A stretch of 64,000 nucleotides of DNA, taken from the NCBI GenBank assembly GCA_016617855.1, contig JAECUM010092839.1, positions 186,001-250,000 of the forward strand, in the 5' to 3' direction. Made by a program: the position numbers and the translations under genes. Below, piece after piece: positions 12,001 to 22,545 of the stretch. How positions within the stretch are numbered: the first letter of the stretch is position 1; the number at the start of each line of letters is the position of its first letter. This DNA comes from Megalonaias nervosa (Eukaryota > Mollusca > Bivalvia > Unionida > Unionidae). The notes below the pieces were generated by a model. That model ran no database searches and was not told the origin of the DNA. It saw only the letters and a list, made by a program, of their open reading frames with translations.

Positions 12001-12369
12001 GACACTAAATAATTAAATGATTTTAAAAGTCAAAGTATCAAGACTGGAACACATACACAGGCATCTGTGAAAACATAAACATACATTTTTGTATATAAAA
12101 TATAAAATATCATCCTGCATTGAAAAATGCAACTGTGAAAATGATGCAAAATTACAGAAAAGCAGTGGTATTTATTGTACTAGAACTGTTCAATTTTCTA
12201 AAGATTTCATCCTAACACTGACTTGATTAACTAAATGGATGGCCATTATATTTAGTTTAATAGATTCAGCATATGAGAACAACCAATAAAGTGTCAGCAT
12301 ATTCATTGCATTATGCTGGTGCCAGGCAGTAACTCTTCACATTTAGTCTTGTTCTTGACACACTGTTGG

Positions 12370-12900
12370 ATTGTGAGGTAGATTATGTGGCATATTTTCT
12401 TTAGCTCTGGTTTGATGCATGATTGACTAGGAGTTAATTTGTTCCAGTACACCTACCTATAGGTATATTGCATCTTATGACATCATGTTAATTTTGGAAT
12501 AAAGTATAGTATAATCATGTGTATCCAATTTCTGTATGACAGTCAGTATGAAAATCAAACCATTGAATCCTGCCTTTCTTATATATCAATAAAGAACCAC
12601 ATTTGTCTGTGTGTCCCAGCTGCCAAACAAGAGTTTGTTTGTTCACGGTGGCATCCCAATTTTTTTTAATACTTAATTTCTATTTTTATGTTCAACCTTT
12701 CTTTAAACTCGCTCATCCTAATATTTTAATTTTTTTAAATACTTTTTTCCCTGTGCTAGCATGGGCAATTAACCTTGTTAACAAATACTGATGAAGTGTC
12801 AGTTTTAAAGACTCAGTCTGATAGGTGTTGTATTGCAGCTTAAAAAGCCATATGAATTTAATGAGCTGACACTGGAATGGGCTTCGGTCTGAACATCTGG
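12370..12900. other. AT-rich spacer, nothing recognised
   Basis: Begins exactly at the right edge of the duplication. No supported feature. Confidence 0.5.
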
Positions 12901-13212
12901 TTTTCAGGCTTTGTCAGTGGGCTAAGTATAGTCTAGTACACTTGTCTTCATCAGACTTTGTCACTGGGCTAAGTACAGTCTCATACACTTGGCTCCAGGC
13001 TTTGGCACTGGGTTAAGTATAGCCTAATACTCTGTCTTCAGGCATTGTCACTGGGCTAAGTATAGCCTAATTCACTTGTCTTCAGGTCTTGGCACTGGGC
13101 TAAGTATAGCCTAATACACTTGTTTTCAGGCTTTGGCACTAGGCTAAGTATAGCCTAACACACTTGTCTTCAGGCCTTGGCACTGGGCTAAGTATAGCCT
13201 GATACACTTGTT
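12901..13212. repeat. Minisatellite, ~44-nt unit, seven copies
   Basis: The unit is TTCAGGCTTTGGCACTGGGC followed by TAAGTATAGCCTAATACACTTGTC. The GGCACT word recurs at 13,091, 13,135 and 13,179, exactly 44 nt apart; the outer left units are more diverged. Each unit contains a GGCTAAGTATAGCC inverted repeat. Confidence 0.9.
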
Positions 13213-13905
13213 CTGAATAGTAACAAAAGTCTGGAGGTCCATTAAAATTGCTTGCAAATTTGATTAGTAAATAAATGAATGCAGCACTAAAGTAACTAAA
13301 AATATTAAATATGGTTAGCACTAATGAAAGATTAAAAATAGCAGCTCTAATAGCCTCATGCTAGCCAAATAATGTCTGGCAGCCATTATGTTCACTTTGT
13401 AACCATAATAAAACTCAGTAGCAGTTAAATTAATGTCATTTTGCGAAGAGAGAAGCTGACAAAAGCACAACATTGCAATCTATTTTAATAAAAGTTTGGA
13501 GGGGAAAAAAAAGAATTTTTAATTTACTTAGTGATTACAGTACCATGTCTATTCTGTCTAGTGGAGAGTGGTGCATTGTGATGTGGCTCTTAGCACACAT
13601 AGTCAGTTCATGTGAGATTTTGTTAGGGTTTGTGTTGGGTATAAGCATGGGCAGGGTAGGGTACTAAATAGTTTTTGCTCAAATTCACCAACGATTTTTA
13701 ATGGATATAGAACAAAATTGATAAGCAGACCTACAGTGGCATACTACTGTTTCTAAGAAAAAAAACAATTTTTACTGTTACTGCCTGTAATATGCCACCA
13801 TACAGTCCTTTTATGGATAGGGGTTATCAACAACAGTACATGTACTGGCACTTTTACATAATCTAATATCTAGTGAATACTACACACTGTGTTTGTGTTT
13901 CTTTA
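13213..13905. other. AT-rich spacer, nothing recognised
   Basis: No supported gene or repeat in this stretch. Confidence 0.5.
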
Positions 13906-13911
13906 TGTATG

Positions 13912-13921
13912 CATATGTGTA

Positions 13922-13977
<56 letters not shown>

Positions 13978-13983
13978 CATACA
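13912..13983. repeat. (TG)n-(TA)n compound microsatellite
   Basis: TG dinucleotides pass into about 15 uninterrupted TA steps and then an ACATAC edge. The 70-aa open frame across it is an artefact of the repeat. Confidence 0.95.
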
Positions 13984-14069
13984 CTTGTACCTTATTCTTT
14001 GTGAGGTAGGTCGAACATCAAAACAATTTTCACCCCCCAAATCGGACTCCATGACAATAACCATGTTAT

Positions 14070-14232
14070 ATAAAAGGTCTGTGCATTACAGAGGTGCTTA
14101 ATACTGTTGGACCATGCTTTTCAGACATGCTTAATAGTGAGGGTTCTGAGGGACTATGCTTTATTGGAGCTTAATAGTGAGGAACCATACTTTACAGAGG
14201 TTCTTAATAGTGAGGGACTACTGTAGTACAGT
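14070..14232. repeat. Short tandem repeat, ~40-nt unit, about four copies
   Basis: Units carry TTACAGAGGTTCTTAATAGT and GAGGGACTATGCTTT variants. A related, more diverged patch (TAATAATGAAGGGCTTTAT) lies at 14,455-14,600. Confidence 0.6.
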
Positions 14233-14864
14233 AATGAATGCCTATTATTTTGTTTAACATCATAGCACAGTTATTTTAATTCAGAATGAGAAAGGATTGT
14301 GACTTTATTTTCCCAGTGTGAGTCAGACCATTAGATGTGTTGATCTCACTCTCTATATAGAGAACACTTGAAAGTTAAGCAAACAATCCATTCCATTTTG
14401 AATCATCACCATTATACATTGGGATGATTGTTGATATCTGTTGGTTTTAAACATTACAGTAATCCCTTATTATAATGCTGTCTGTGGGAGCTATAGCATG
14501 TACTGCTGTTTAGTGTGACTGCCTTATAAATAAAGTATTTTAGTACCAATTTATGAAATAGGAACCATGTAATAATGAAGGGCTTTATAATGAGGGAAAT
14601 GCTGAATCATCTGGATCCAACTGTATTTTACACATATGATATTTCATGTCAATTTGTGTCCAGGTATAAACATTAATTTGAAGTTTCTTCAGTTATATGG
14701 GCAATGAATATAGACTAGTGCAATGAACCAGATACTGCAACCATACAACAGTTTCATTTTGGGTGTTTAGAAATATGGATATGCATTAATCATGGCTTCA
14801 ATTTCATGACATTCTTTACCTTTTTAAATATAAGCTAATTACACATTATTATTAAGGATGATCA
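14233..14864. other. AT-rich spacer
   Basis: Apart from the diverged patch at 14,455-14,600, nothing recognised. Confidence 0.4.
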
Positions 14865-15110
14865 TGTGTGAAGTTTTGGTTTCACAGAAGTGAATTAATC
14901 ACATCATACAGAGCTGTACAGCAAGTGTTGGCTTTATGGAAGTTAATTGATCACATCATATAGAGCTGTTCAGCAAGTGTTGGTTTTACAGAAGTGAACT
15001 GATCACATATAGAGCTGTACAGCAAGTGTTGGTTCACAGAAGTGAATTGATCACATCATATAGATCTATACAGCAAGTGTTGGTTCACTGAAGTGAGTAA
15101 CTTTAAGCAG
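14865..15110. repeat. Tandem repeat, ~51-nt unit, about 4.5 copies
   Basis: The unit combines GAAGTGAATTGATCACATCA and TATAGAGCTGTACAGCAAGT plus GTTGGTT. The word GCAAGTGTTGG falls at about 14,921, 14,973, 15,022 and 15,073, a spacing of 49-52 nt. Confidence 0.85.
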
Positions 15111-15174
15111 GAGAACCTTGGGTAAAAGCTGCCATATATATACTTGCTTATACTTATGTACTCACTTATAAGTT

Positions 15175-15425
15175 CAGGAAAATTGCAAACAAGAAAGATC
15201 CTGATCTGCCATAGCATAATGTGCCTGCAGATCAAGGTATGTGTTGTTTTTTTACTCCTAACAAACTGCACAGACCCAGATCTGCCAGCACATTATGCAA
15301 TGGGAGATCTGGGTCTATGCAGTTTGCAGTTGGCAGATGGCAGATCTGGGTCTGTGCAGTTTAACAACATTATGTGATGGCAGATCAAGGTTTATGTTGT
15401 TTGGAGTTGGTCTTATGACTTATGA
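15175..15425. mobile_element. Foldback element, AACTGCAAAC family, with repeated right arm
   Basis: Left arm AAATTGCAAACAAGAAAGATC with CTGATCTGCCATAGCATAATG. The right-arm motif (GGCAGATCTGGGTCTGTGCA) occurs three times in a row between 15,275 and 15,400, so this copy has a locally multiplied arm. Confidence 0.65.
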
Positions 15426-15865
15426 ACAAGCATAGACTGTATGATTTGCTAATATATGTTACCTGCATTTTCATCTGGCTATAATGCCATGAAAGCTTAA
15501 TCTTGTTTATGAAGGCTGGTATTTGATTAAATTATGTCCTATATCTTCTTGTGAAAAAGACAAATCTGGTTTAAGTGAAGTCTATATAATATTTACCTTA
15601 ACAAGAGTTTTTTGTTTTTACACTGATTTTCATCTTAGTTGAGTCAACAGAATTGTGCAAACTAGTACAGTAATGGCCTGGTTGTTATGCTCTTGTCATC
15701 ATTGCTGAAGGGATGTATTGTTTTGTTGCTGTATGTTGGATATGTTTGTTTCTTTTTTGAATGATTGCACAAAGAATTGAACATACTACTAATTTTACAT
15801 GTTATCATGTTTGTAAGGAGATGACTGGTCTTTCAGAGTATTATTGTAATGTTAAATTTTAGCTC
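15426..15865. other. AT-rich spacer, nothing recognised
   Basis: No supported feature. Confidence 0.45.
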
Positions 15866-17060
15866 TACTGGCCATATATAGGTTGTCAGTTGACAGTCTG
15901 TCATCTGTTGTCCATTGGTTGTCCATCTGTTCTTTATCACCACCACTCCTAAACTACTTGGAGGATTGCCTTGAAACTTTACAAACACATTCGTCCCATG
16001 AACTGGTTGGTCCTACATGAAAATTGTGTTGCATAGACATTCAATATAGGTGCCACAGTGGTCATCTTAAATATTTTATTACATATTGCTACTCCTTCTG
16101 AATGGATGGTCATATCAGCATGGGGTTTTTAACTAAACAATTTTTCTTAAGATGTCCTGTTGGTCTTAAATGAAAAATGGCACCATGGCAGCCATCTTAA
16201 AAATCTTGTTATAGCTGCATCTCTGGAATAGATGCTTATATCAGCTTGGGGTTTTCACTGAAAGATTTTGTACGATGTCTAGTTGATCCCAATGAAAATG
16301 GTGCCAATCTGTTGTCCAATATGGCCACCATGACAACCATCTTGTAAATCTTATTGCTACTCCTTCTAAATGGATTTTTGTATCAACATGGAGTTCTCAC
16401 TAATAGACCATGTGATGTCTGGCTGGTCCTAAATCAAAATGTTGCCAGTCTGACATCCAATATGCTAACGTTGCAGCCATCTTAAAACTCTTGAAATCAC
16501 AATTCTGCTTTAACAGAAAGTCATATTGACATGGGATTTTCACCTCAAGACTTGTTGTGATATCTGGCTGGTCTTAAACGAAGATGTTGCTGATAATGCT
16601 ACTCCTCCTGAATGGAAAGTCATATCATGAAAATATAATTATCTATACATGTCTCCATATGGATGGCTATATGAACAGGGGGTTTTCACCAATACACTAT
16701 TTAAGAGACCTAGTTGGTTCTGAATGAAAATCATGACAATTGTATGTCCAATATGTCTGACATGATGACTGTCATAAAATATCTTCTTGTCATTTTTTGC
16801 CCTGAATGGGTGATCATTATGACTGGGTTTTCATTATGTCCTAATGAAAATGGTGCCAGTAATACATTCAACATGGCTGCCACAATGACTGTCTTAATAA
16901 TCTTGTTGTCACTACTTCCCATGAATGGAGGATCATTATGACATGGGGTTTTCATCAAGAGACTTCTAATGACATCTACTTTGCCCTAAATTAAAATGTT
17001 GTACCACAGCAGCTAATTTGAAAATCTTGATATTTCCAAAGAATATTAGGGATGGTTTTA
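15866..17060 (+). repeat. Periodic dispersed array, ~140-nt unit, locus 1
   Basis: About eight diverged units share TCTAGTTGGTCCTAAATGAA, AATGGTGCCAATCTGACATC, CAATATGGCCACCATGGCAG and CCATCTTGAAAATCTTGTTA. The GGTC-type word recurs near 16,006, 16,155, 16,280, 16,420, 16,565, 16,708, 16,840 and 16,980. Short frames on both strands here are by-products. The same family is at 37,950, 48,375-51,130 and, inverted, 62,620-63,660. Confidence 0.8.
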
Positions 17061-17257
17061 ATACTCAATGGTTAAAAGAAAGAAATAGTCTTTTATTGAA
17101 TTCCTAAAAATTCTGTTAGGCCAGTAGAGCATCAGTTCCTTTGAATGACTCTAGATTTAACACATTTTTAAATTTTTTGGATTCACACTTTTTTTTTTTT
17201 TACACAAACATGATTAGCATGATTGACCAAAAACCACTCAAGGCAGACAAATTTAAT

Positions 17258-17425
17258 AGCAATACCTTACCTGCCACTATTGTGCGGGTTATACTTTTTT
17301 GTGCCAAAAAACCACTCTCCTATTCATGTGAATACATCCTCCATAGAGTGGAGAATTGTCAGTATGATGCAATCCACTCGTCTTGCACCTAGCCTAGGAC
17401 ATGTGTAGAATGATCATTCTTTCAA
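17258..17425 (+). repeat. DIRS-A left inverted terminal repeat
   Basis: Reads inward AGCAATACCTTACCTGCCAC, CATAGAGTGGAGAATTGTCA, GTATGATGCAATCCACTCG and GAATGATCATTCTTT; each is found as the reverse complement at 22,343-22,505. Short frames across it are not genes. Confidence 0.85.
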
Positions 17426-17691
17426 GGATACCATGCTGTATGGACATTATGCCTCGATTGTCACCAGAGAAATTTGCTTGTAGTGAGTGTTTACTGCATA
17501 GCAGCCTACAGTTAATTCGAACCTTGGTGTTACACTATCTGTTCCATAATTTAAATTCTGTGCCAATCACATTTTCTCCCATTTGGAATTCATTTCTTTA
17601 ACAGGCGTAAGAGTTACCTTGTTTATCCCATCCCATCATGTATCCCACACTTTAGAGGTTTGTGTACACCATCCTACTTTTAAATAAAGCA

Positions 17692-18006
17692 GTCTGATTA
17701 AATCAGATCTCCACTGCCCAGTGTTAAGATCTGACAGTGACCGCTTAGGGGTCATGTTCTAGTCACCTTTGAATTAGCAATGGAAGCCTTCAGAAATATG
17801 AGAGTAAATCAAATTGTTCTGCACACATTGATGCTTTTTGGCCATACTGCTCAGTCTCCCATATGCAAAGATATGACTACATCTGATTGGCTAATAAAAT
17901 TAACAGCTATGGTAATAACATAGGTCAACAGTATATGACCCCTAAGTGATTGCTGTCAGATCTTCATGTAGGACAGTGGAGATCTGATGTTAATCAGATT
18001 AACAAC
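17692..18006. mobile_element. Foldback element, GATCTGATT family, copy 3, inside DIRS-A
   Basis: Left arm GTCTGATTAAATCAGATCTCC and right arm GTGGAGATCTGATGTTAATC are inverse. The GGGGTCATGTTCTAGTCACC segment pairs with GTCAACAGTATATGACCCC. It sits between the DIRS left repeat and the Gag region, so it inserted into the element after its arrival. Confidence 0.8.
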
Positions 18007-18779
18007 TAAAGTATGGGTAAGTCCTTGAGCTTGGTAAGAACAGCACAGCCTGCTTAATATTAAAATGAAGCAGGAGGCTTGTGCATTCCTCTCTCTATCA
18101 AAAATATTAATATGAGATCGGTGAAATCTTGTGTTTATTGTCATTGTTTCCTTCAACATGTTGTATATTATTAATGTCTTTGCTCTCACTCTCAATTGTT
18201 GGTCCATGTGTGATTGCATTTTTTCACCACAAGTTAAGGTTCCAGTGAGAAACAAAAGGAAAATTACAGGTAAAATGGGTCCTCAATTGTAACTTTGTGC
18301 ATAGACAGGGGTGTAGTACATACTGCATATAGCCAGGTGAATGTGCACATGACATTTAATACATTGTCATTATTTCATTTTTCAGAATAATGTCAGGTCA
18401 GTCTGTAAGGTAGTGTGGCCGTAGGAAGGGCCCTTGGAACACTCACTCAGACTACATCTATTGCTGCACATGAAAAAATCATTATTGTAAATTATGGTTT
18501 TCTCAAATTCGAGCCAAACCTATTCGTGGTGGAGGAAACCTCCTTCCACTCATTGTCAGAAATTTGGGTTTTTTCTCTCACAGACTTCCCAAGAGTCTGT
18601 GAGAGGCTTAGCTCTTTTACCTGGAAGAGTACTTCATGGTCCCAGGAGTATATGGGACCAACTTCTTCCGCAGCCTGTGAAGCATATCCAGGAAAAAGTA
18701 ATTAGCCTCCACTCTAATGGAGATGTCAGACACTCTTCATGTTCAGGGCAGCACACTGCTCCTTGCTCCATATGTAGTT

Positions 18780-19190
18780 ATTCCTTACCACAAGCGGTGC
18801 ACTGCTCACCTTTTACCCTGAGTTGTGTTGCGCCCTCCTGTTAAGAAAGTGGCACACAATACAAATGATATTCATGACAGCATGGTTCTTCCTCCCATTA
18901 GGAAGGTTGTGTACCACAAATATATTAACATCACAGTGTTGCTTCCTCCCATTAAAGTGTTGGTGCACCACATACAGTATTTTACTCCCTCCAACTATGG
19001 AGGTGGTTCAGTGCACATATAGTCAGCAACAGCCTGTTTCTCCCTCCCATTAGGGAGGTAGTGCACCACATACATCATATCCAGGATAGCATGTTGCTCC
19101 CTCCCATTAGGGAGCTAGTGCACCGACATGGAAACATGTTGCTGTCTCCCACATGGGAGATGGTGCATCACTCCCAACATTTTAAGCGTA
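18780..19190. repeat. Hairpin-bearing tandem array in DIRS-A, ~54-nt unit
   Basis: Six or more units share GTTGCTCCCTCCCATTAGGG then AGGTAGTGCACCACATACAT. The CCTCCC word occurs near 18,891, 18,945, 18,988, 19,043, 19,099 and 19,147. Each has CTCCC and GGGAG arms able to form a short hairpin. One isolated unit appears at 21,990-22,050. The matching region of DIRS-B has no such array. Confidence 0.75.
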
Positions 19191-19626
19191 GTATGTTGTG
19201 CCTGTCTGAGGTGTAGGTTCACCCAGGAGAGTGATGAATCAGTTGAGGATGAAGTATTCTCTGATTATTAATCAGTGGCATCATGGAATGGGGATAGGGT
19301 GCAGACTGAGTAGCCCCTCTATCGTCCCATTCTAGGCAGGATTGAGTGTCTGCTTATTGTTATTAGGCAAGAGAATGGGATTAGATCAGCATTCCCCTTC
19401 CCTATTATTCCAACCAAACCTTGTGGGATGAGCAACTCTCCACCTCGGGGTAATTTGGTTCCTTATACACCCTTGGGCTACTGGACCCTGGAACCAGAGT
19501 AAAGGCGATGCCATAGTTGGTGTCCTGCAATCACCTCCTTCCCAGGTGACATCCATCAGAAAGGCTGCATGTATAACATCATCTTCAGCCTGAAACTTCT
19601 AGAACACATATAGTCCCTATCTATCC

Positions 19627-20515
19627 ATGATGTACAAGTATGGGAAATGGTGTAGAGTGCTCATAAGTTGGTCGAAAGTAAAGCCTAACCAGTCTCTTGC
19701 TCAGAGTGCTCTAGATGATGATGAGTTATCCATCATCATTGACTCCAGTGAGTTCAAGGTAGGAACAGCTCAGTTGATGCCTCCTATCAGGCGGACCAAC
19801 TCCTCCCAGTTGGATGAAGTGGAGGAGATCTGGTCTTTTGATAAGGTTTACCTCCAGTTATGTGCCGACTGGTGCCCGAAACCATCTGACACACAACCCA
19901 AGAAGATTCATTATTTATTGGAAAAGATCTCCTCGACTAAACCACAGTCATCTCTCCTACTTCTTCTGCATTCCTTAGTGATGAAGGAAATATGACAAAG
20001 GTTCTCCACTGACCAATACCTTGATTTGAAGATTAGTGGGTGGTCAGTTCCTCCCTCTACCTTGAGACCTATTGTCAGCCTCTAGTTACCAATTACATTC
20101 CCTAAAATGCCTATTAAGCCTCCCCAGCTGGATTCAGGTGCATCTCAAGTGGGTATTACAAATGGAGTCTGGGCATGCCTTCCCATTAAAACAATTGAAG
20201 TCATTGAGCAGAAAGTCTGTCTTCAGGTCACTATAGCTTCTCATGCTGACCTCTTTTCTGCTAGTTTATTTTGTATGCTGAAGGAGACCGCATTGAATCC
20301 AGCTGCATTATGTATGCTAGAAGCTGTGACCAGGACATCCAAGTATTCAGTTTCTGTCACAATTGCCTTATCAGTGGAACTTATATACATCTGCCACAAT
20401 AATGCGCTGGATTCCTTGAATATCTTACTTAACCAAAGTAAAGACCTTCTAAAGGCTGCTCCTTTGGAAGCCTCTTCAGAGGATTCATCCCTACCATGGC
20501 TTCACAGGATTTGAA
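19627..20515 (+). pseudogene. DIRS-A ORF1 (Gag-like), broken
   Basis: Two open pieces (19,627-19,995 and 20,107-20,514), separated by in-frame stops, give one continuous Gag-like product. The second piece reads TIASHADLFSASLFCMLKET, then ALCMLEAVTRTSKYSVS, and later LLNQSKDLLKAAPLEASS, a sequence style I associate with ORF1 proteins of animal DIRS elements. A homologous, more damaged stretch is at 56,220-57,275 in DIRS-B. The usual role is packaging of the element RNA; this copy cannot make an intact protein. Confidence 0.7.
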
Positions 20516-20829
20516 GGATCATTGACATAGATCTGTTCTCACCCACTTCTAGACCATTGCAATCAGCCAGAAAGCATACTAATGTGAATTGTCCCCAGGG
20601 GCCACTAAATTCTTCAGACTGATGCAGCCCCAGTCCAATGCACAACCTCAAATAAGAGGAGACCTCCTCCTTGTCAGTCAGGTCCATGGCATCAAATCCC
20701 TAAGAGACTCTAAGAGGATGTTCTCCATCCCACCTTCCTTTCTCAAAGAAGGAGGGGGGAAGACCATAAGGACTTGTAAGCTCTCCTGCCATGCATTCCC
20801 ATCCGAAATGTTCTTGTAGCCATTTATAT

Positions 20830-21940
20830 GGGCCTCTTTTCAGAAGCTTGGTCAAGTATCATGGATGATGGTTGGGTCCTATTATTGTGAATGAGGGTTA
20901 TCAACTTCACTTTCAGGAACAACACCCTCTATCAAGGACCCCCAAGTTCTTTCACCAGTCCAATCTGGTGAAATTAATGGCTGAGGTGCACACCCAGTTG
21001 TACAAAGGGACATTTGAGAGGGTCCTGAACAATCATTCTTCTGCATTCTACTTCTGGATCTTCCTGGTTACCAAGAAAAGTGGGAACTTTTGTTTAATTA
21101 TCGATCTCTCTCCGTAAACCAGATTTTTCTGGACTAACAATTCAGAATAGAGACCACTTCCTCAATCCTGAACACAATACATATGTCAGAATGGGTGGGC
21201 TCCATCAACATTCAGGATGCCTATTTGCACATCACAATTTTTCCTCCACATCTGAATACCTCAGGTTTTGCTTGAATTAGGAAGTTTTTATTTTTAATTC
21301 CAGGTTATGATGTTGAAAATTTCTTCCCAATCAATAATCTTTACCTAAGTTATAGGAGCATTAGTGGTATATCCATGATTACTGGGAATCCAGATTGTCC
21401 ATTATTTTGATGACTGGCTGATCCACAACATTCATGTTCAGTCCCTCCATCAGGATCTGTTATATTGTTTGTCCAGAGTAAACTGGTTGAGTCGTTTATC
21501 CAACCTCAAGAAGTCAGAACTCATTTCATCTAAGGACTTTATTTACATTGAATTGAATTTCCTCATGAACTAAAACTTTGTCTGGGTTTGACTGGATTGC
21601 ATAAATTGAATCCTGGCACATCTAAGGCACTACGAGTCAAAATATCATTGTCTGCTCTCCTTTACATGTCGCTATTGGGAACCTTGAATGCCATTGTGGA
21701 TGTGGTTCCCTTAGGAAATCTTCATATGCTCCCTCTAAACTGTCTCCTTAATGCAAGGTTGAAACTGCAGAGAGATTCGCAGATCAGCTGTGAATCCACA
21801 CTTTTATCACCATTTGCACTATTGCATAAATTGGGACAGATTCCTGATTGGGTCTCCATGTATGCACCTGACCCCCACTCCTATCTGTTTGCTGACACAT
21901 CACACTTCGTGTTGATCCTAGATGCCCCTCTGTAACTTAC
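20830..21940 (+). pseudogene. DIRS-A reverse transcriptase and start of RNase H, broken
   Basis: Reading through frameshifts and stops gives RT blocks in order: FYFWIFLVTKKSGNFCLIID near 21,045, a block of the STFRMPICTSQFF type near 21,205 (matching the usual D-x-KDAYFHIPI block), then YFDDWLIHNIHVQSL near 21,403 with the catalytic aspartate pair, and KKSELISSKDFIYIELNFLM near 21,510. The RNase H start, DPHSYLFADTSHFVLILDAP, is near 21,870. After that the coding sequence ends abruptly. RT would copy the element RNA to DNA. A deletion has removed the palm segment between the first blocks and the FDD block. Confidence 0.8.
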
Positions 21941-22185
21941 AGTGCTGATTTCCTTTTTTTTCCTTTTCAAGAAAAAAAGATATACAGTATCAGCTATCAA
22001 GGACAGCATGTTGCTCCTGCCTGTAAAGGAGGTGGTGCACTACTCACCTCTTTGCAGCAACATGTGACCCAGATAGACACCAATATTCTATAACATGAAC
22101 CTCTCCCTCAGTGGTGAGTATATTCCGTTGTGTTTGTTTTTGATCAGTTATAATGAGAGCATCAGCATACCGACCTAACTGATAA

Positions 22186-22300
22186 ATTCAGCTGTACAGT
22201 AGTGATGGGTAAAGTTATTGCTATTAAAATGTAGTTTTTTGATGGGGTAAACTAAATTTTTTTATGGAATACTTACCCATCGCTATTGTCAAATGCCCTT
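22186..22300 (+). repeat. DIRS-A internal complementary region
   Basis: The first half (AGCTGTACAGTAGTGATGGG, TAAAG) resembles the outer right end (near 22,471), and the second half (ATACTTACCCATCGCTATTG) resembles the outer left end (near 17,262). A junction of both outer ends placed inside the element is what DIRS replication needs to close its circular DNA. Confidence 0.7.
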
Positions 22301-22342
22301 CTCTTACCCCACTCTGATGTCCTGGTGGAATGATTATCTGTT

Positions 22343-22505
22343 AAAAAGATGATCATTCTTTGCATGTCGCAGGTGAGGTGCATGAGTGGATTGCATCATA
22401 CTGACAGTTCTCCACTCTATAGGATGATGTATTCATATCAAACAGATGGTGTTTTTTCAGCAAGCAAATTGTAAGCTGCACAATAGCAAAAGGTAAGCAT
22501 TGCAT
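22343..22505 (-). repeat. DIRS-A right inverted terminal repeat
   Basis: Inverse of 17,258-17,425: CGAGTGGATTGCATCATACTGACA on the left repeat's complement appears here as GAGTGGATTGCATCATACTG. Similarity to the internal region continues outward to about 22,545 (ATTAGTTCAACC, ACTACATT). Confidence 0.85.
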
Positions 22506-22545
22506 AACTGAAATTAGTTCAACCAAAAAATAACTACATTATAAA

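Larger units (their letters stand above)
8028..12369. repeat. Large direct duplication, copy A
   Basis: This 4,342-bp segment recurs at 25,781-30,132 in the same orientation with only scattered substitutions and small indels. It opens with TTAATACTTTCACACTAATC and closes with CTTGACACACTGTTGG; the flanks of the two copies are unrelated. It carries no long open frame. Inside are a diverged tandem array (8,795-9,735), a foldback remnant (10,110), a SINE (10,549), and an A/AAT tract with a LINE-type tail (11,848-12,000). Confidence 0.9.
17258..22545 (+). mobile_element. DIRS-like tyrosine-recombinase retrotransposon A, defective
   Basis: Bounded by inverted terminal repeats (17,258-17,425 and 22,343-22,505), with an internal complementary region just inside the right repeat (about 22,186-22,300). 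This arrangement, in place of LTRs, is the hallmark of DIRS elements, which replicate through a circle and integrate with a tyrosine recombinase. Order inside: left repeat, a foldback insertion (17,692-18,006), a hairpin-rich tandem array (18,780-19,190), Gag-like ORF1, then RT with the start of RNase H. Most of RNase H and all of the recombinase are missing. Stops and frameshifts make it inactive. Confidence 0.85.

Noticed and set aside
8028..12369. The duplicated block as a single large transposon
   Set aside because: No terminal inverted repeat, no flanking duplication and no coding sequence; microhomology at one junction fits a segmental duplication better, though a genome-wide copy count could change this.
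12901..13212. Regular 44-nt repeats that could suggest a CRISPR array
   Set aside because: The units are continuous with no unique spacers, and the setting is an animal genome.
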